Assembly (NCBI GenBank): GCA_016290835.1
Contig: JAEEVG010000001.1
Coordinates: 1 to 64,000 of the forward strand
From: Bacteroidales bacterium
GTDB lineage: Bacteria; Bacteroidota; Bacteroidia; Bacteroidales; UBA932
Reading direction: 5' to 3'
DNA: 64,000 nt
Part shown: positions 7,078 through 17,608 of the stretch, piece by piece
Layout of the letters: the number at the start of each line of letters is the position of its first letter
How positions within the stretch are numbered: position 1 is the first letter of the stretch
Notes under the pieces: model-generated
The model's input: the letters and a program-made list of their open reading frames with translations, nothing else
What the model was told of the DNA's origin: nothing
Databases searched by the model: none
Position numbers and translations under genes: made by a program

Positions 7078-8160
7078 CTATAATTGCTCGTAAACAAGAG
7101 TGTTTTCTGTTACTCTATATGTATAATCATCCGCCGTTTGAGAGGCACGGATAACGTTGACGAAGGAAAGTTGCTTCCCAATATAATCATTAGGAGATTC
7201 AACATTATATATGTTGAGTCCGGAAACATAATAAGTTATATTCCCGAATTGTAACACATACATATTTGTACTCGGAATAGCAGAAACTATTCCGGAAATA
7301 GTCTGGTAATATGAATCAGCAGGAATCTCACAGTATTTGCAAATATGGCGACAAGTGCAGATCGAGCACATCCCAAGCTTAGGCTTTGCGAGAGTCATAA
7401 AGTCCTTTGATTTCACTACTGAATTTAACAATTCTAGTGTGTCCTTTACCTCTGAAAGCAATAGGTTGCAATGCTCCATGGAGAATGGAACGTTATGATA
7501 TTCTCCGTCAATATCCACGAGCGCTAATCTGCGGGGTGTACCCATAGACAAATATTGACACATTGCAGCATAAAGATGCAGTTGATCACAATACTCCGTC
7601 TTAATGACTCCACTATCATCCGTAACCTGCCCCGACTTAAAATCTACTATATCAACATTACCATTGTCTAGAATGAGTTTGTCTGCCTTACCTCTCAATC
7701 CTATTTCTGTGCAGTCAAGCCATTTCTCAGATAGGACGATACATCCATTCCGGGTATTAGGCTCGAACCGTTTATTTCTCATTATGCCCATTGCGTAACG
7801 TATGGCGCCGTTACGCTTATCATAATCGTTCAATGATGCATTACGCAATGTTGGATAAAGGGAAGCCAATTCATTTTTCTTCTCTGTAATGAGTTCCTCC
7901 CATTTGCTCTTCAATTCAGTTATTGACGTCAGCTCTCCTTTTATTGTCAATTCATATATTTTGTGGATGATTGTGCCCAGTAGAGCACTACGGCCAGAAG
8001 GCAAAGACAACGAGTTATCCTTGAAAGATTTAACCGCCTTTTGAAGCAGAACAGCAAACCCGCAGCCTCGATTCACCCACGAAAAAGTGCTCGGGGATAA
8101 TGCCTCTATAGAAACACTATCCCACACATTCTCAATATTTGGAATCTGGGGAAACCTCAT
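7078..8160 (-). CDS. PD-(D/E)XK nuclease with Cas4/AddB-type cysteine cluster (candidate Druantia accessory)
   Basis: This 360-residue protein belongs to the RecB/Cas4-like PD-(D/E)XK group (PDDEXK_1). Visible features are the motif His in GTIIHKIYEL near residue 65, GLRGKADKLI, the catalytic strand VDIVDFKSGQ near 172, and QLHLYA. Near the C terminus a cysteine-rich segment MCSICTCRHICKYCEI (about 263-278) looks like the Fe-S ligand set of Cas4 and AddB nucleases. The start is ATG at 8160, overlapping the stop of the helicase gene as TGATG; a GTG one codon earlier is possible. Translational coupling to the large helicase implies a joint complex. It may correspond to one of the two accessory proteins (DruF/DruG) of Druantia type II, which I cannot confirm by alignment. 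Confidence 0.75.
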   Translation of the reverse strand: MRFPQIPNIENVWDSVSIEALSPSTFSWVNRGCGFAVLLQKAVKSFKDNSLSLPSGRSALLGTIIHKIYELTIKGELTSITELKSKWEELITEKKNELASLYPTLRNASLNDYDKRNGAIRYAMGIMRNKRFEPNTRNGCIVLSEKWLDCTEIGLRGKADKLILDNGNVDIVDFKSGQVTDDSGVIKTEYCDQLHLYAAMCQYLSMGTPRRLALVDIDGEYHNVPFSMEHCNLLLSEVKDTLELLNSVVKSKDFMTLAKPKLGMCSICTCRHICKYCEIPADSYYQTISGIVSAIPSTNMYVLQFGNITYYVSGLNIYNVESPNDYIGKQLSFVNVIRASQTADDYTYRVTENTLVYEQL

Positions 8161-11100
8161 CACTGATTCTGCTTTTTTTGGATATATTCGTAGCAGTTGC
8201 TAGTTCTGCGCAGGAGATTGAATGTGTCAATAACAACCACATTATTCTCTGATAGAGTTGTATTAAGCATTATCTCTGCTTCTAATAATGTATCAGCCAA
8301 AATGGCTGTTTCTCTTACTCCGGCCCAGAGAGGATGTGCGGCTATAATTGGTTTCCGTATCCCATCGGGATCGTATAAGTAGGGGACACCTGTCGATGCA
8401 AGTTCCAAAACGAATGGTTTTGTACGATAAAACCCTTCATTTAGGGCAGTTAACCGATCAATGGCTGATTGTTTCCACCCCCGAAGTTCAGGATAATCAA
8501 AGTTCCCATCTGCTCCAGCCCGATAAGACGGATCAACCATAACACGGAACAGAGCTATTCCCAGTCTCCAATCAAGAAGACCGTGATATGGCATATTCCG
8601 ATAGGTTTTTAAGCACTTATAACAGGACGAATCACAGTCATGTATGTGTTCATCGCTAAGCATCTTTTTAAAATATACATCTTCTCCGTCGAGAATTCGT
8701 CTTTTATACTCGGAGAAACGATCATAGAAGTCGGCGACAAAACCTGATCCATTAATCTTTTCATCAGCTAGGCAAACTTCACCAAGACCACCTGCCTTTG
8801 AAAGAACTTCAACCACATCGATCTCTGTCGGATCCACATCCAAACGAGATGCTATAGCCCGTTGAATCAAGAAAGACAAAGTATAATAAGCCGCCCTGAC
8901 ACCCTGGGTCAGGAAATCAAGCTTTCCTTCTTGATTACAGTGGAAAGGTTCTAAAACAAGTCCGTCAACGGCCGATTGGGGTGAGAGTGTTATAACATTT
9001 GTTATCTTCTGAGCAGCGAGATAGATATCTTCTAATGTTCCACGAGGTGTTATTTTCGTGGAAACATCTTTGTTGTCCGCCGTTCTAAGGTCCACACGTG
9101 TGCCAGAATTCAATGAAGAAGGAGCATCAGGGCCATTGTAAATAGGATTTGCAATCCATTGTTTTGCTGAAGACCAGAACGATGTCCCGCCCAAATAATA
9201 TTGGACATCGCATTCGCAACCATTAATCAACTTATCACTAACACGCCATGTCTTGCCTCCTTGACGGAATGTGAGAACGCAGTTTTGGCCAGTGGGTGAT
9301 TTCGGAGTTTGTGGAAGGATGGATGATTCCATGCGGATACCATTACGTTTCACAAGAATCTCTGAATCATCGCGTTGATCAAACCCTTTGGACAGACTGG
9401 TAATAAACGCTGCCGGTGTACAAATCGTAGAGTGATTCATCGGGGCTTGACAACAAGGGCAACGCTTGTCGGTGACATTAGGATCCGGTAATTCAGTGAT
9501 AATATTATTACAGCTGGGATTTGAACATTCCCAGAAGGTCATCCGTAAGGGGAATACTGGAGCATCCGGATTCCCTTTTGTCTTAATAACGGGTCTCCCG
9601 CTTGCTCCTGTTCCATAAACAAGGGAGGCTTGAGAAAAACCAATAGCCGTTAAAACATGCTTATCCTTCGTGATGGATGCACCAGGAGCAAAAGCAGAGA
9701 TTGCTTGATCTATAGGACGAGAAACAGTGGATATTTCTTCTCTTATTTCATTTCCTTTATTGCACTGAAGGCTATGATACAACAAACGATCTCTTGTCGG
9801 CATTCCGTACATTGGTAAGACGCCATCCTCGGCCAAGCATTCTGCTAGAGAATCGGCAACAACAGAATCATCCGCAACGGCCTTTTCTATACTATTGAAC
9901 AAGCTGTCTGCTTGTGTCGTTAAGGCTGCATAATTGACTAGTTTCCGGATTAAATTCTGATCCCCTGTAAGTAATTTGGCCGTATCAATGAGAACATGTC
10001 GACTGGAGGAAGATGACAACCATTTGTTGATCTCATCCTTAATCCCGTTCGTATTCAGCTCCCATTCTTGTCGTAACCCGAACTCTCCATGAGTATTACC
10101 ATCTAATCTTTTACCAAGAGTCGTTGCAAAATCCTTAAATGCATAATACAATACTTCTTTGGCAAACAGACGTTGTAGAATCTCGTATTGATCCATTGAC
10201 AGGAATGGAGTGGGGGGTTGGTCTCCTGTAATCTGCTGCGGATTTAGGAAATAGTGCTCGTCATGGCTCCGACCACGACATAAGGTCAGAATAACAGAAT
10301 AAGCCTGCCCTCTACGACCACCTCGCCCGACACGCTGTTGATAGTTAAACCGCTGAGGGGGCATATTGGTGAGCATGACGCCCTGAAGCGGTCCGATATC
10401 AACACCAACTTCCATTGTGGTAGTAACGCTTAGAACATCAATAGAGCGTGCTTTTTCCACATATTCAGAGTTGGGATCATTCGGACTGACACGAACAATA
10501 TCACGGAACTCTAACTGGCGCTCTCCTTGGTCATCCGTCTGACCGGACAGTTCTTCACAGTGGAGGCGGCAAGCAGGACGCTGTTTGACAATGTTCAGCA
10601 TCAAGTCTGTACGCTTACGCAAATCTTCAACTGTAATAGTGTTTTGAAGGTCTAGTGGCTGAAAACACCCGGAACAGACACCGGCGGACTTATGTAAATG
10701 AACCCGACCACATCTAGGGCAGACATAACCAAAATCATTATTGGAAACGCAACGGATTCTTAATGTATGTGGTTGTAAAAACAATTGTTTGTTGCCAGTA
10801 AGCTTAAGATAGTCAATTACGGCCTGCCCTAAACAATTGGGAAGCTTGACCTTGTTTCCGATCTTTTTTTGATATGGAATTCCATACTTATCACAGCAGG
10901 CATATATATAGGCACGGATAGGATCCTTGCCTCTTAGATTGGCAAAGTCGGCATCAGTGTCTTTGGGGAATATGTCATCCCCATAGGGGTTGTTGGCATA
11001 GCGAAATCCATTGCCAACCAAACGAATGACAGAGTTTACAATTTCAATAAAAGTCGGATGATCTATGTGGCGCGATAAATCTGGCTGCAGCGGATCAGCA

Positions 11101-14100
11101 TGATAAGCTTCTGTCAGAACTTGATTAATTAAATCATCGTTATACGCCACAGTAACCCAACCAATACCGGAAGATTCTGCATTATAATGCAGGCGGCCGA
11201 ATAAGACCCTCATTACATTTTGGGTAATGGCTTTGCCTACTTTCTTGTTTACACTGTCTTTGAGTAACGGTGAAGCACTATCATCAATCTCATACCACAT
11301 TACAGGATCTGCGGTAGGAGTTTCTTCAAAATGCTGATTATTCGAGTCGCAACCTGCTGGATTTGTATGTAATTCCCTGAAAGCCTTAAATATGGGCGAT
11401 TCAAAACAGTCGTTGGATTTAATCAAATCCTCGACAGGAACCGTGCGGGAAAGGACATCTTGTAATGCCACAATTTCGTCTTCAATGCTGTTGAGTAGCC
11501 ACTGGGCTCGACGTTTATCTTGGCTAGTAGCATGAGGATCAGCAAGCGTATCATTAGCCGCCTTCTTCTCATTTATCAACTCAATCAGATCATTTCGTTT
11601 GGCAGCATAATCAATCGTCTCGTCTAAAGTGCATTTTTCAACAACGATATCACGCATTAAGTCGGTAAACTGTTCGCGTTCAATGCTATTTGCCACAACT
11701 GCCGCATCTTGACGGCTATCGGCGAATGTCACCAGTTTACGGTTATGCAGTGTCGGGAGCTGATAGAAAAGCTCACGAGCGTATAACTGAGTCACTTTAT
11801 TAAAACCAGTTCGGAAACCTCGAATAGGGGAACGATATGCTCTCCCATATTTATTGGATGCACAGTATGGACAATGACAGGGTAAGGCTGGTGCATTAGT
11901 TGCAGCGTCAATGTTCTGTTCTCCATCTAGATCGGGTACTGTATAGAGAAAACCACGTATCCCGGGATGAGAAGCACCATTCGAAGAAGGAGTGACGAAT
12001 CCAGTCTTTTCGTCTAAATATGCAAGTTGCCATTCGCAATCCGCATCACGTTCATCTTTCCCGAAGCCAAGTTTATGAAACATAGGGACTTCTTGCTCCC
12101 GGAGATTCCGGTCAACAAAGTCGTCGCTCCAACTGTCAGGGATTGGGTAGAAAACAGCAAATTCACGATAACTCCGCTTTTCAACCATCACCTGGCTCTG
12201 ACGTTCGGGAAGATCCTCCAAATTTGAACTTGTGGGAAGAATGTCAGTTATCCATTTCCCACTTCCAAGTTCTCTGTAAGCATGTCGTTTCCCGCCGTAA
12301 AAAACTGTACCGCATTGTTCACAATAGAGCAGCTCAAGCACTCGTTTCTCCCCGTCTATATCACGGGAATGGGCATGAAGCTTACCAACAGGCCTATCGT
12401 TCTGTTCATCATATTTATCCAGTGTTGCCCAAAGTCCATCTATATTCCGATAGAAAAGATGGAAGCGGAAACGCTGCATGGCACCACAATCAACACCGTA
12501 TGTTTTTTTGTCGAAAATATCATATAGACCACGTAATATTATAAAACCTTCAGCGGCTTTGGCCGTATCCTCTTCGTTTGAGTCACCGAAAAGGCTAGTG
12601 GCAAAATAATGTCCCCCCCATTCTTCTGGAGAATCTGTCTCGCCTTTCCCTTTGCAAAAAGGGAGGGCGCGATTGTGACCAATCTCCCCTAAATCAAAAG
12701 TGTCGGACAACCGCTTAACTATGGCAAGTTCATCTGAGGCTACAACATCCAGTAGCTGAACAAGTCCGTCGGCTTCTGGTAGTTTATAATTTGCATAAAC
12801 AGCAAGTATTTGAGCGGCCTCATGGCAGGTTGCGTCCACATATTCCTTAACCTGGTCGTTGCTCGCGTATTCTTCAAAGCATAGTGGATTCTCGTAAAAG
12901 AGATTATAGACTTTAACAAAGGGATCAATTGGCAGAAGAGAGGAATAGCACTGTTTTGACTGTACATAGTGTCCTTCAACTACGTTTTCTGTCGTAAACT
13001 CACATCCAAAGAATCCCTTCAGGAATTTCAAACTATCGTCCTTTTTCTCCCCGCTGATCTCCAAAGATGCAGAGGAAGACAGAATACGAAGTTGAGGGCT
13101 ATCAGGAGCCAGTCCCAAGCGGTTAAGTAGTAAGCGGATAAGATATGCCGTTTCTGTTCCAGATGTACCGCGGTTCAAATGCAACTCATCAATTACTAGA
13201 TGGAAGATGTGTTGAGGTTTGTCGGCTTGATTAGATCGCCAGGGGTCATTCAATAACCACGCTCGCGTTTTAGCGAGAATCGGGTTGTCTACCTCTCGCA
13301 TAAGCATCATGGCCAACATGGAATAGTTTGTGATGAGAATGTCAGGAGGCGTTTGCTGCATATCAAAACGGGAACGCATTTCTGAAGACGGAATCCCGTC
13401 ACGGCCTTTGACTAGCTGAGAAATGGTTCGACGGATTATATACTTTTCTTTATTCCGTTTTATTTCTTCTTCAGAAAGGCCTGTCGTATCCAGCAATTTC
13501 AGCGTATCATCCGTCGTAGAATCGAGTTTGAGCATTGCCTTGAGCAAATTCTCATAAATACGTGAATTCACTGAAGACTCCTTGTATTTCGGGTATCCTG
13601 ATGTCGGCGTAGCGCCATTGTAACGGCCAAAGAAAATACGGTTACCATTTAATCGCTTGGTCATCCACTTTTGGACATTGTCATTATCCAAAGCATCGCG
13701 AAGACGTGTCATCTGGTCTTCAACCAAAGCATTCATGGGGTAGATAATAAGTGCACGAACGGCAGCATCCCTTTGCTCATTAGGACGTTGCATTGCCACT
13801 GGGGCAAGTAATCCAGGAGTGCCCTTGGTTGCTCCCGCCGGAAAAATAAAGATATCATCTTTAGACAATGCGGCCCCGTTATTCGCTTTCCACCATGCGT
13901 TCTCGCTATAAGAAATAGGTTGTTTCCACTCTCTTTCCGCCTCTGCTATGATATCGGCAAGCATAGGAAGCATGAACGATTCTGTTTTACCCGAGCCGGT
14001 ACCGGATGTGATAATGCAATTTTTCCCGGAAAGAGCCTTGCGCAACATTTCTGCCTGGTGACGATAGATCGGGTAATCGCCACTGATAAGACCTTGATTA

Positions 14101-14387
14101 ATGAACTCTTTAAAAAGCTGCCGAGCGGAATCATTCAATCCAGGTAAGTCAGAAGGTCGTAAAGTGGAAATCTTAAGTTTCTCACCATTCTCCATGTCAA
14201 CATTCTCATAGGAAGGGAGAGGCTCTATCCACGGCTCTCTGGAAGCCACCTGATCTGTGCGAAGGAGTTCGTCTCGTTCTTTTTCGATACTGGCATAGCG
14301 GGTGCCAAATGCAGTCTTAACATAAAGAAGGAAATTATCCTTTATGTCTTTGTATGCATAGATCGGGTTAATTAGATACTTTGCCAT
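8160..14387 (-). CDS. Very large DEAD/DEAH-type helicase with C-terminal DUF1998/MZB domain (DruE-like)
   Basis: This is a 2075-residue superfamily 2 helicase. Walker A CIITSGTGSGKTES is at about 124-137, the DExH box HLVIDELHLN near 400, motif III-like SSSAS near 440, and motif VI FNYQQRVGRGGRRGQ near 1350. Several zinc-ribbon-like pairs are visible (CEQCGTVFYGG, CHCPYC, CPRCGRVHLH...CSGC, CSNPSCNN...CPCC). Near 1915 the segment CDSSCYKCLKTYRNMPYHG is the DUF1998/MZB signature. Size, helicase core and C-terminal zinc domain match DruE, the shared protein of Druantia systems; DISARM DrmA is similar but is usually much shorter and comes with DrmB and DrmC, which are absent. It is coupled by overlap to the nuclease downstream and lies 12 bases after the 976-residue gene. 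Confidence 0.85.
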   Translation of the reverse strand: MAKYLINPIYAYKDIKDNFLLYVKTAFGTRYASIEKERDELLRTDQVASREPWIEPLPSYENVDMENGEKLKISTLRPSDLPGLNDSARQLFKEFINQGLISGDYPIYRHQAEMLRKALSGKNCIITSGTGSGKTESFMLPMLADIIAEAEREWKQPISYSENAWWKANNGAALSKDDIFIFPAGATKGTPGLLAPVAMQRPNEQRDAAVRALIIYPMNALVEDQMTRLRDALDNDNVQKWMTKRLNGNRIFFGRYNGATPTSGYPKYKESSVNSRIYENLLKAMLKLDSTTDDTLKLLDTTGLSEEEIKRNKEKYIIRRTISQLVKGRDGIPSSEMRSRFDMQQTPPDILITNYSMLAMMLMREVDNPILAKTRAWLLNDPWRSNQADKPQHIFHLVIDELHLNRGTSGTETAYLIRLLLNRLGLAPDSPQLRILSSSASLEISGEKKDDSLKFLKGFFGCEFTTENVVEGHYVQSKQCYSSLLPIDPFVKVYNLFYENPLCFEEYASNDQVKEYVDATCHEAAQILAVYANYKLPEADGLVQLLDVVASDELAIVKRLSDTFDLGEIGHNRALPFCKGKGETDSPEEWGGHYFATSLFGDSNEEDTAKAAEGFIILRGLYDIFDKKTYGVDCGAMQRFRFHLFYRNIDGLWATLDKYDEQNDRPVGKLHAHSRDIDGEKRVLELLYCEQCGTVFYGGKRHAYRELGSGKWITDILPTSSNLEDLPERQSQVMVEKRSYREFAVFYPIPDSWSDDFVDRNLREQEVPMFHKLGFGKDERDADCEWQLAYLDEKTGFVTPSSNGASHPGIRGFLYTVPDLDGEQNIDAATNAPALPCHCPYCASNKYGRAYRSPIRGFRTGFNKVTQLYARELFYQLPTLHNRKLVTFADSRQDAAVVANSIEREQFTDLMRDIVVEKCTLDETIDYAAKRNDLIELINEKKAANDTLADPHATSQDKRRAQWLLNSIEDEIVALQDVLSRTVPVEDLIKSNDCFESPIFKAFRELHTNPAGCDSNNQHFEETPTADPVMWYEIDDSASPLLKDSVNKKVGKAITQNVMRVLFGRLHYNAESSGIGWVTVAYNDDLINQVLTEAYHADPLQPDLSRHIDHPTFIEIVNSVIRLVGNGFRYANNPYGDDIFPKDTDADFANLRGKDPIRAYIYACCDKYGIPYQKKIGNKVKLPNCLGQAVIDYLKLTGNKQLFLQPHTLRIRCVSNNDFGYVCPRCGRVHLHKSAGVCSGCFQPLDLQNTITVEDLRKRTDLMLNIVKQRPACRLHCEELSGQTDDQGERQLEFRDIVRVSPNDPNSEYVEKARSIDVLSVTTTMEVGVDIGPLQGVMLTNMPPQRFNYQQRVGRGGRRGQAYSVILTLCRGRSHDEHYFLNPQQITGDQPPTPFLSMDQYEILQRLFAKEVLYYAFKDFATTLGKRLDGNTHGEFGLRQEWELNTNGIKDEINKWLSSSSSRHVLIDTAKLLTGDQNLIRKLVNYAALTTQADSLFNSIEKAVADDSVVADSLAECLAEDGVLPMYGMPTRDRLLYHSLQCNKGNEIREEISTVSRPIDQAISAFAPGASITKDKHVLTAIGFSQASLVYGTGASGRPVIKTKGNPDAPVFPLRMTFWECSNPSCNNIITELPDPNVTDKRCPCCQAPMNHSTICTPAAFITSLSKGFDQRDDSEILVKRNGIRMESSILPQTPKSPTGQNCVLTFRQGGKTWRVSDKLINGCECDVQYYLGGTSFWSSAKQWIANPIYNGPDAPSSLNSGTRVDLRTADNKDVSTKITPRGTLEDIYLAAQKITNVITLSPQSAVDGLVLEPFHCNQEGKLDFLTQGVRAAYYTLSFLIQRAIASRLDVDPTEIDVVEVLSKAGGLGEVCLADEKINGSGFVADFYDRFSEYKRRILDGEDVYFKKMLSDEHIHDCDSSCYKCLKTYRNMPYHGLLDWRLGIALFRVMVDPSYRAGADGNFDYPELRGWKQSAIDRLTALNEGFYRTKPFVLELASTGVPYLYDPDGIRKPIIAAHPLWAGVRETAILADTLLEAEIMLNTTLSENNVVVIDTFNLLRRTSNCYEYIQKKQNQ

Positions 14388-14399
14388 ATTGTTGTTACA

Positions 14400-17330
14400 T
14401 TATTGTCCTAGTTTCTTTAAAATGGCCTCTGGGCGGCTCCCAAAAGTAAAAGGATTTTCACCGATGCTGTAAGTCCGACTACCAAACACGGAATCGGGAG
14501 TCGTCCCGATCATAAGCGTAAGTGCTCTGGCATATAACAATGGAAGTCTAAATTGTTGCGGTAAACTGATTTGTGCCCGATCCGGGTCATGCAGAAGAAC
14601 TTTTGCGTTGGATTTGAACATCCCTACAAAATATCCCCAGTACTTATCAATCTCCACCATCCGTCCATCGTCAATCATAATGGTCGTTTCATCCCGGGTC
14701 CCCGGGAAAAAGGTAACGACATCGCTTTCAGGATTAAAATCCTCTTTATCAATTTCGTAATTGGAGATTGCTTGTCCCTTTGCCTGCCTTTCCGGATATA
14801 GTTCGGCCATTCTCCGATAATCAATTACACGTCGGCTGGGAACGGCGAATAGGTCTCGTTCCTCACCGGTGGCTTTTTTGAAAGAGATATAATCTTCTAC
14901 AGTTGGCAAAGATTCTAATAATGCATTTGCATAAATATTATCCTGGTACAGAAGGTCGCATCTTTCAGCGAGATTTCGAAAGACGGATCGTTCATCTGCA
15001 TGAATGTAAATAGTTTGTGGTTGTAAGGGGTCGTTTATCTCAAGGTACTCTATCCGAAAGCCCAATGATTGTTGATACTTCTCAATTCTGTGTATTAACT
15101 CAATAGTCCGTCCACCGGTTAACAGACATTTGAAACTATTCTCCACACATGAGACAGAGACGATGTTTTTCCCTTGCAAGCCGGGGTGAATAGAGCGTGT
15201 GAATTTTGGTGTTAGGAGAATTAAAGTTGGGCGATTCGCAGTAAGAGAGAGGCCATCGTCCGTATAGGTATAGTTTATATATCCCATACGGAAATAGTCT
15301 GCAAGAGCATTGCTTAACGAATACTTGTCAGTGAGTAAACAGGTTGTGTCATCTTCAAACTCACTGGAAATTCTGTCTCTGATTTCTTTGATCCATTGCA
15401 GGGTGATAATCCTACGGGACGTTTCAAATGAAGCAGACGTTATGGCATAGAGCAAATAATCTTTCCCCATATATCGGCCCTGATTATTAGGAACCGTAGG
15501 CGCTTTTTGCATTTGCATTTTTAGCATGGTCCAATTAATCAGGTTTTTCCCAATGACATTAGTGGGCAATTCGAGACCTGATGACAGAGGAACCTCACTT
15601 AGGCCGCCCCACTGGTCTAGAGGCAACTCTCTGAAATGCGTTGGCAGCGAGAACTCTTTGAATCTATATGTTCGGCTATATGGGATAGGCATCTCATTAC
15701 AATATAGCTGAAACTCGGTCTGGAGTTGAAAGAAATTGGTAAACACCTTTAGAATCCAAAGGTTCTTCTGAGTGTCATACGTTAATGCCGAGGAGAAACG
15801 ATACGAAGGGTTAACTGATACAGCATAGATCCTGTCGTTGGAGATATCAACTCCAGAGATACTAAACTGAGCAGGCAATAGAGTAGATAAAAAAACGGTT
15901 TCAGTGTCCGAATCGGTTTTTATTTCAAGATTATTAATAGACTTACATCTGATTTCTGTTTTGAAACGGAGATTATTCTTGTTAGGTAATTCCGAAACGG
16001 CGTGTTCAATACGGAACACGGAATAATAACCACCTAAAGCATTATCCGTAATAAGGCTTGCTGCATTTTCTTTGAGCCATATAGAGAAATCATCGGTGGT
16101 ATCATGTCTGATAATTGCAAAATAAAAGTCGCCTTTAACAAATTCATTCGTGGCAATATATCGATTCTTATATAGACGCAGAATATAGTAATCAGTAACC
16201 ACATGTCTGGCTCTCAAAGAGTTATCCGTTTCTTCATGAACAGCATAAGCTCCTTGTCTGTTCGCAAAAATAGTCGGAAGTTCAGCCTCGTCTATACAAA
16301 AAAGCCGATTAGCAAACCCGTCATTTTTGATGTATACTTCAGGGTATTTCTTTTTGTTTGTATCCGCGACGAAAGTCATATAATCCATGTCGTCGATATC
16401 TGAACAGTAGAGCTGAAAAGCGAATGAACAGTTCAGGCTATTCGTGTCAAAGTCCATCTGCAGAAGCAGGGGATATGCGGTATTGCCAGCTTCTACCCGA
16501 GTTTTACCCGTACGGCGATCGCGCTCTTTTATTCGCGTCGTCCCATCCCAGTTCTCATATTCATTCCTCAGAACACTTAAGAGGTATTCGCGGAATTCTT
16601 TGCTGGTGAGTTGTCTGTATTTTGTTGGAGTGATACCGATACTCGAATAATAATTTGAAAATGCAGACAATAAGCGATCATCTTCAATATTGATTTTGGG
16701 TACAAGGCCTGCGTGGTCAAAAAGGAAACAGAACTTTTGTAATTTTGATGGAGAAAGGAGGGACTCTCTCATCAAAGAACGAACATACTGTTTTGTACCG
16801 TTTTCTGAAAGAACCCCACTCGATTGGAATGGAAGTCCATTATCAGCCGCCCAACGGTTTACCATTACCCAGATCTCGTCCAGTTTAATGTTGGCCAGAA
16901 AGTTTGAAGAATTAACTTTATCAGCAAAACGGTGTGACTGAAGAAAAGGAAGCAAATGTCCATAATAGTCGTTCCCGTGGAGTTCCAGTTCGTCATTTTC
17001 ACAAAACGGCATGATTAAGATGGCAAGAATCGAGAGCAGAAGGACAAAGTTTCCCTCCATTTTAGCTAATGCCGTTATTTGATTAATCTTCCTTTCTAGG
17101 TCTTTTAGGCTCTTATTGCCACTAGGACAGATCCAAAATTTGTGCACAAAGTCCTTAATGAGATCCTCGTCATTAAAGGAGGACGCACATTTGTCTTTAT
17201 ATATTTCCACATCCTCATCTTTCGCAAAATCAAGAAGATCTTGCATAGAGATGTGTAATATAACTCGTTCCCTCGATCCTTTCTCGAAGTAGTACCGATA
17301 AATGAGATTACTCCAACCTTTGATATCCAT
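14400..17330 (-). CDS. Large protein of unknown function, first gene of the Druantia-like operon
   Basis: The 976-residue product has no motif I can assign. A short hydrophobic helix occurs near residues 94-110 (FVLLLSILAILIM) but no signal peptide. Residues about 640-690 have the pattern of a winged-helix (LADYFRMGYINYTYTDDGLSL). Alternating beta-rich and helical segments otherwise resemble large scaffold proteins of defence operons. It is the first gene of the operon and ends 12 bases before the DruE-like helicase, so it is probably an obligatory partner. By size and position it could be DruF or DruG of a type II Druantia locus, but that is inference from gene order only. A Vsr gene diverges upstream. 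Confidence 0.6.
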   Translation of the reverse strand: MDIKGWSNLIYRYYFEKGSRERVILHISMQDLLDFAKDEDVEIYKDKCASSFNDEDLIKDFVHKFWICPSGNKSLKDLERKINQITALAKMEGNFVLLLSILAILIMPFCENDELELHGNDYYGHLLPFLQSHRFADKVNSSNFLANIKLDEIWVMVNRWAADNGLPFQSSGVLSENGTKQYVRSLMRESLLSPSKLQKFCFLFDHAGLVPKINIEDDRLLSAFSNYYSSIGITPTKYRQLTSKEFREYLLSVLRNEYENWDGTTRIKERDRRTGKTRVEAGNTAYPLLLQMDFDTNSLNCSFAFQLYCSDIDDMDYMTFVADTNKKKYPEVYIKNDGFANRLFCIDEAELPTIFANRQGAYAVHEETDNSLRARHVVTDYYILRLYKNRYIATNEFVKGDFYFAIIRHDTTDDFSIWLKENAASLITDNALGGYYSVFRIEHAVSELPNKNNLRFKTEIRCKSINNLEIKTDSDTETVFLSTLLPAQFSISGVDISNDRIYAVSVNPSYRFSSALTYDTQKNLWILKVFTNFFQLQTEFQLYCNEMPIPYSRTYRFKEFSLPTHFRELPLDQWGGLSEVPLSSGLELPTNVIGKNLINWTMLKMQMQKAPTVPNNQGRYMGKDYLLYAITSASFETSRRIITLQWIKEIRDRISSEFEDDTTCLLTDKYSLSNALADYFRMGYINYTYTDDGLSLTANRPTLILLTPKFTRSIHPGLQGKNIVSVSCVENSFKCLLTGGRTIELIHRIEKYQQSLGFRIEYLEINDPLQPQTIYIHADERSVFRNLAERCDLLYQDNIYANALLESLPTVEDYISFKKATGEERDLFAVPSRRVIDYRRMAELYPERQAKGQAISNYEIDKEDFNPESDVVTFFPGTRDETTIMIDDGRMVEIDKYWGYFVGMFKSNAKVLLHDPDRAQISLPQQFRLPLLYARALTLMIGTTPDSVFGSRTYSIGENPFTFGSRPEAILKKLGQ

Positions 17331-17608
17331 AACAGTAAATCCTTGGTTGCGATTAATTAGTATCCAACATATACTCTGTCATATCATTTTAGGAGTAATA
17401 CAGCTAAAGATCCCAAACAAGGGTTAAATGATGACGATAAAAGCCACCATTAACTCTTCTCGTTTCCAGGGTCTTATCTGGTATGTACAATTATATCAAT
17501 GATTAACCTTTCAAAGGTAAGAATAATCAAGCTCTTCTCCAATGATTGCGAATTAGGAATGATAAAAGAGAGTTTGTATCTTCGTTAAGAAAAAGAAAAC
17601 TATTAGAT
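17331..17608. promoter_or_regulatory. Divergent intergenic region between the Druantia-like operon and vsr
   Basis: About 280 bases, AT-rich, must carry the promoters of both the large minus-strand operon and the plus-strand vsr cassette. A degenerate -7-like TATGTTGG is present on the minus strand. No perfect TAnnTTTG element with good spacing was found for either direction, and no gene is visible. Confidence 0.35.

Noticed and set aside
8160..14387. DISARM DrmA as the identity of the large helicase
   Set aside because: The protein is far longer than usual DrmA and there are no DrmB or phospholipase D-like DrmC genes; DruE fits better.
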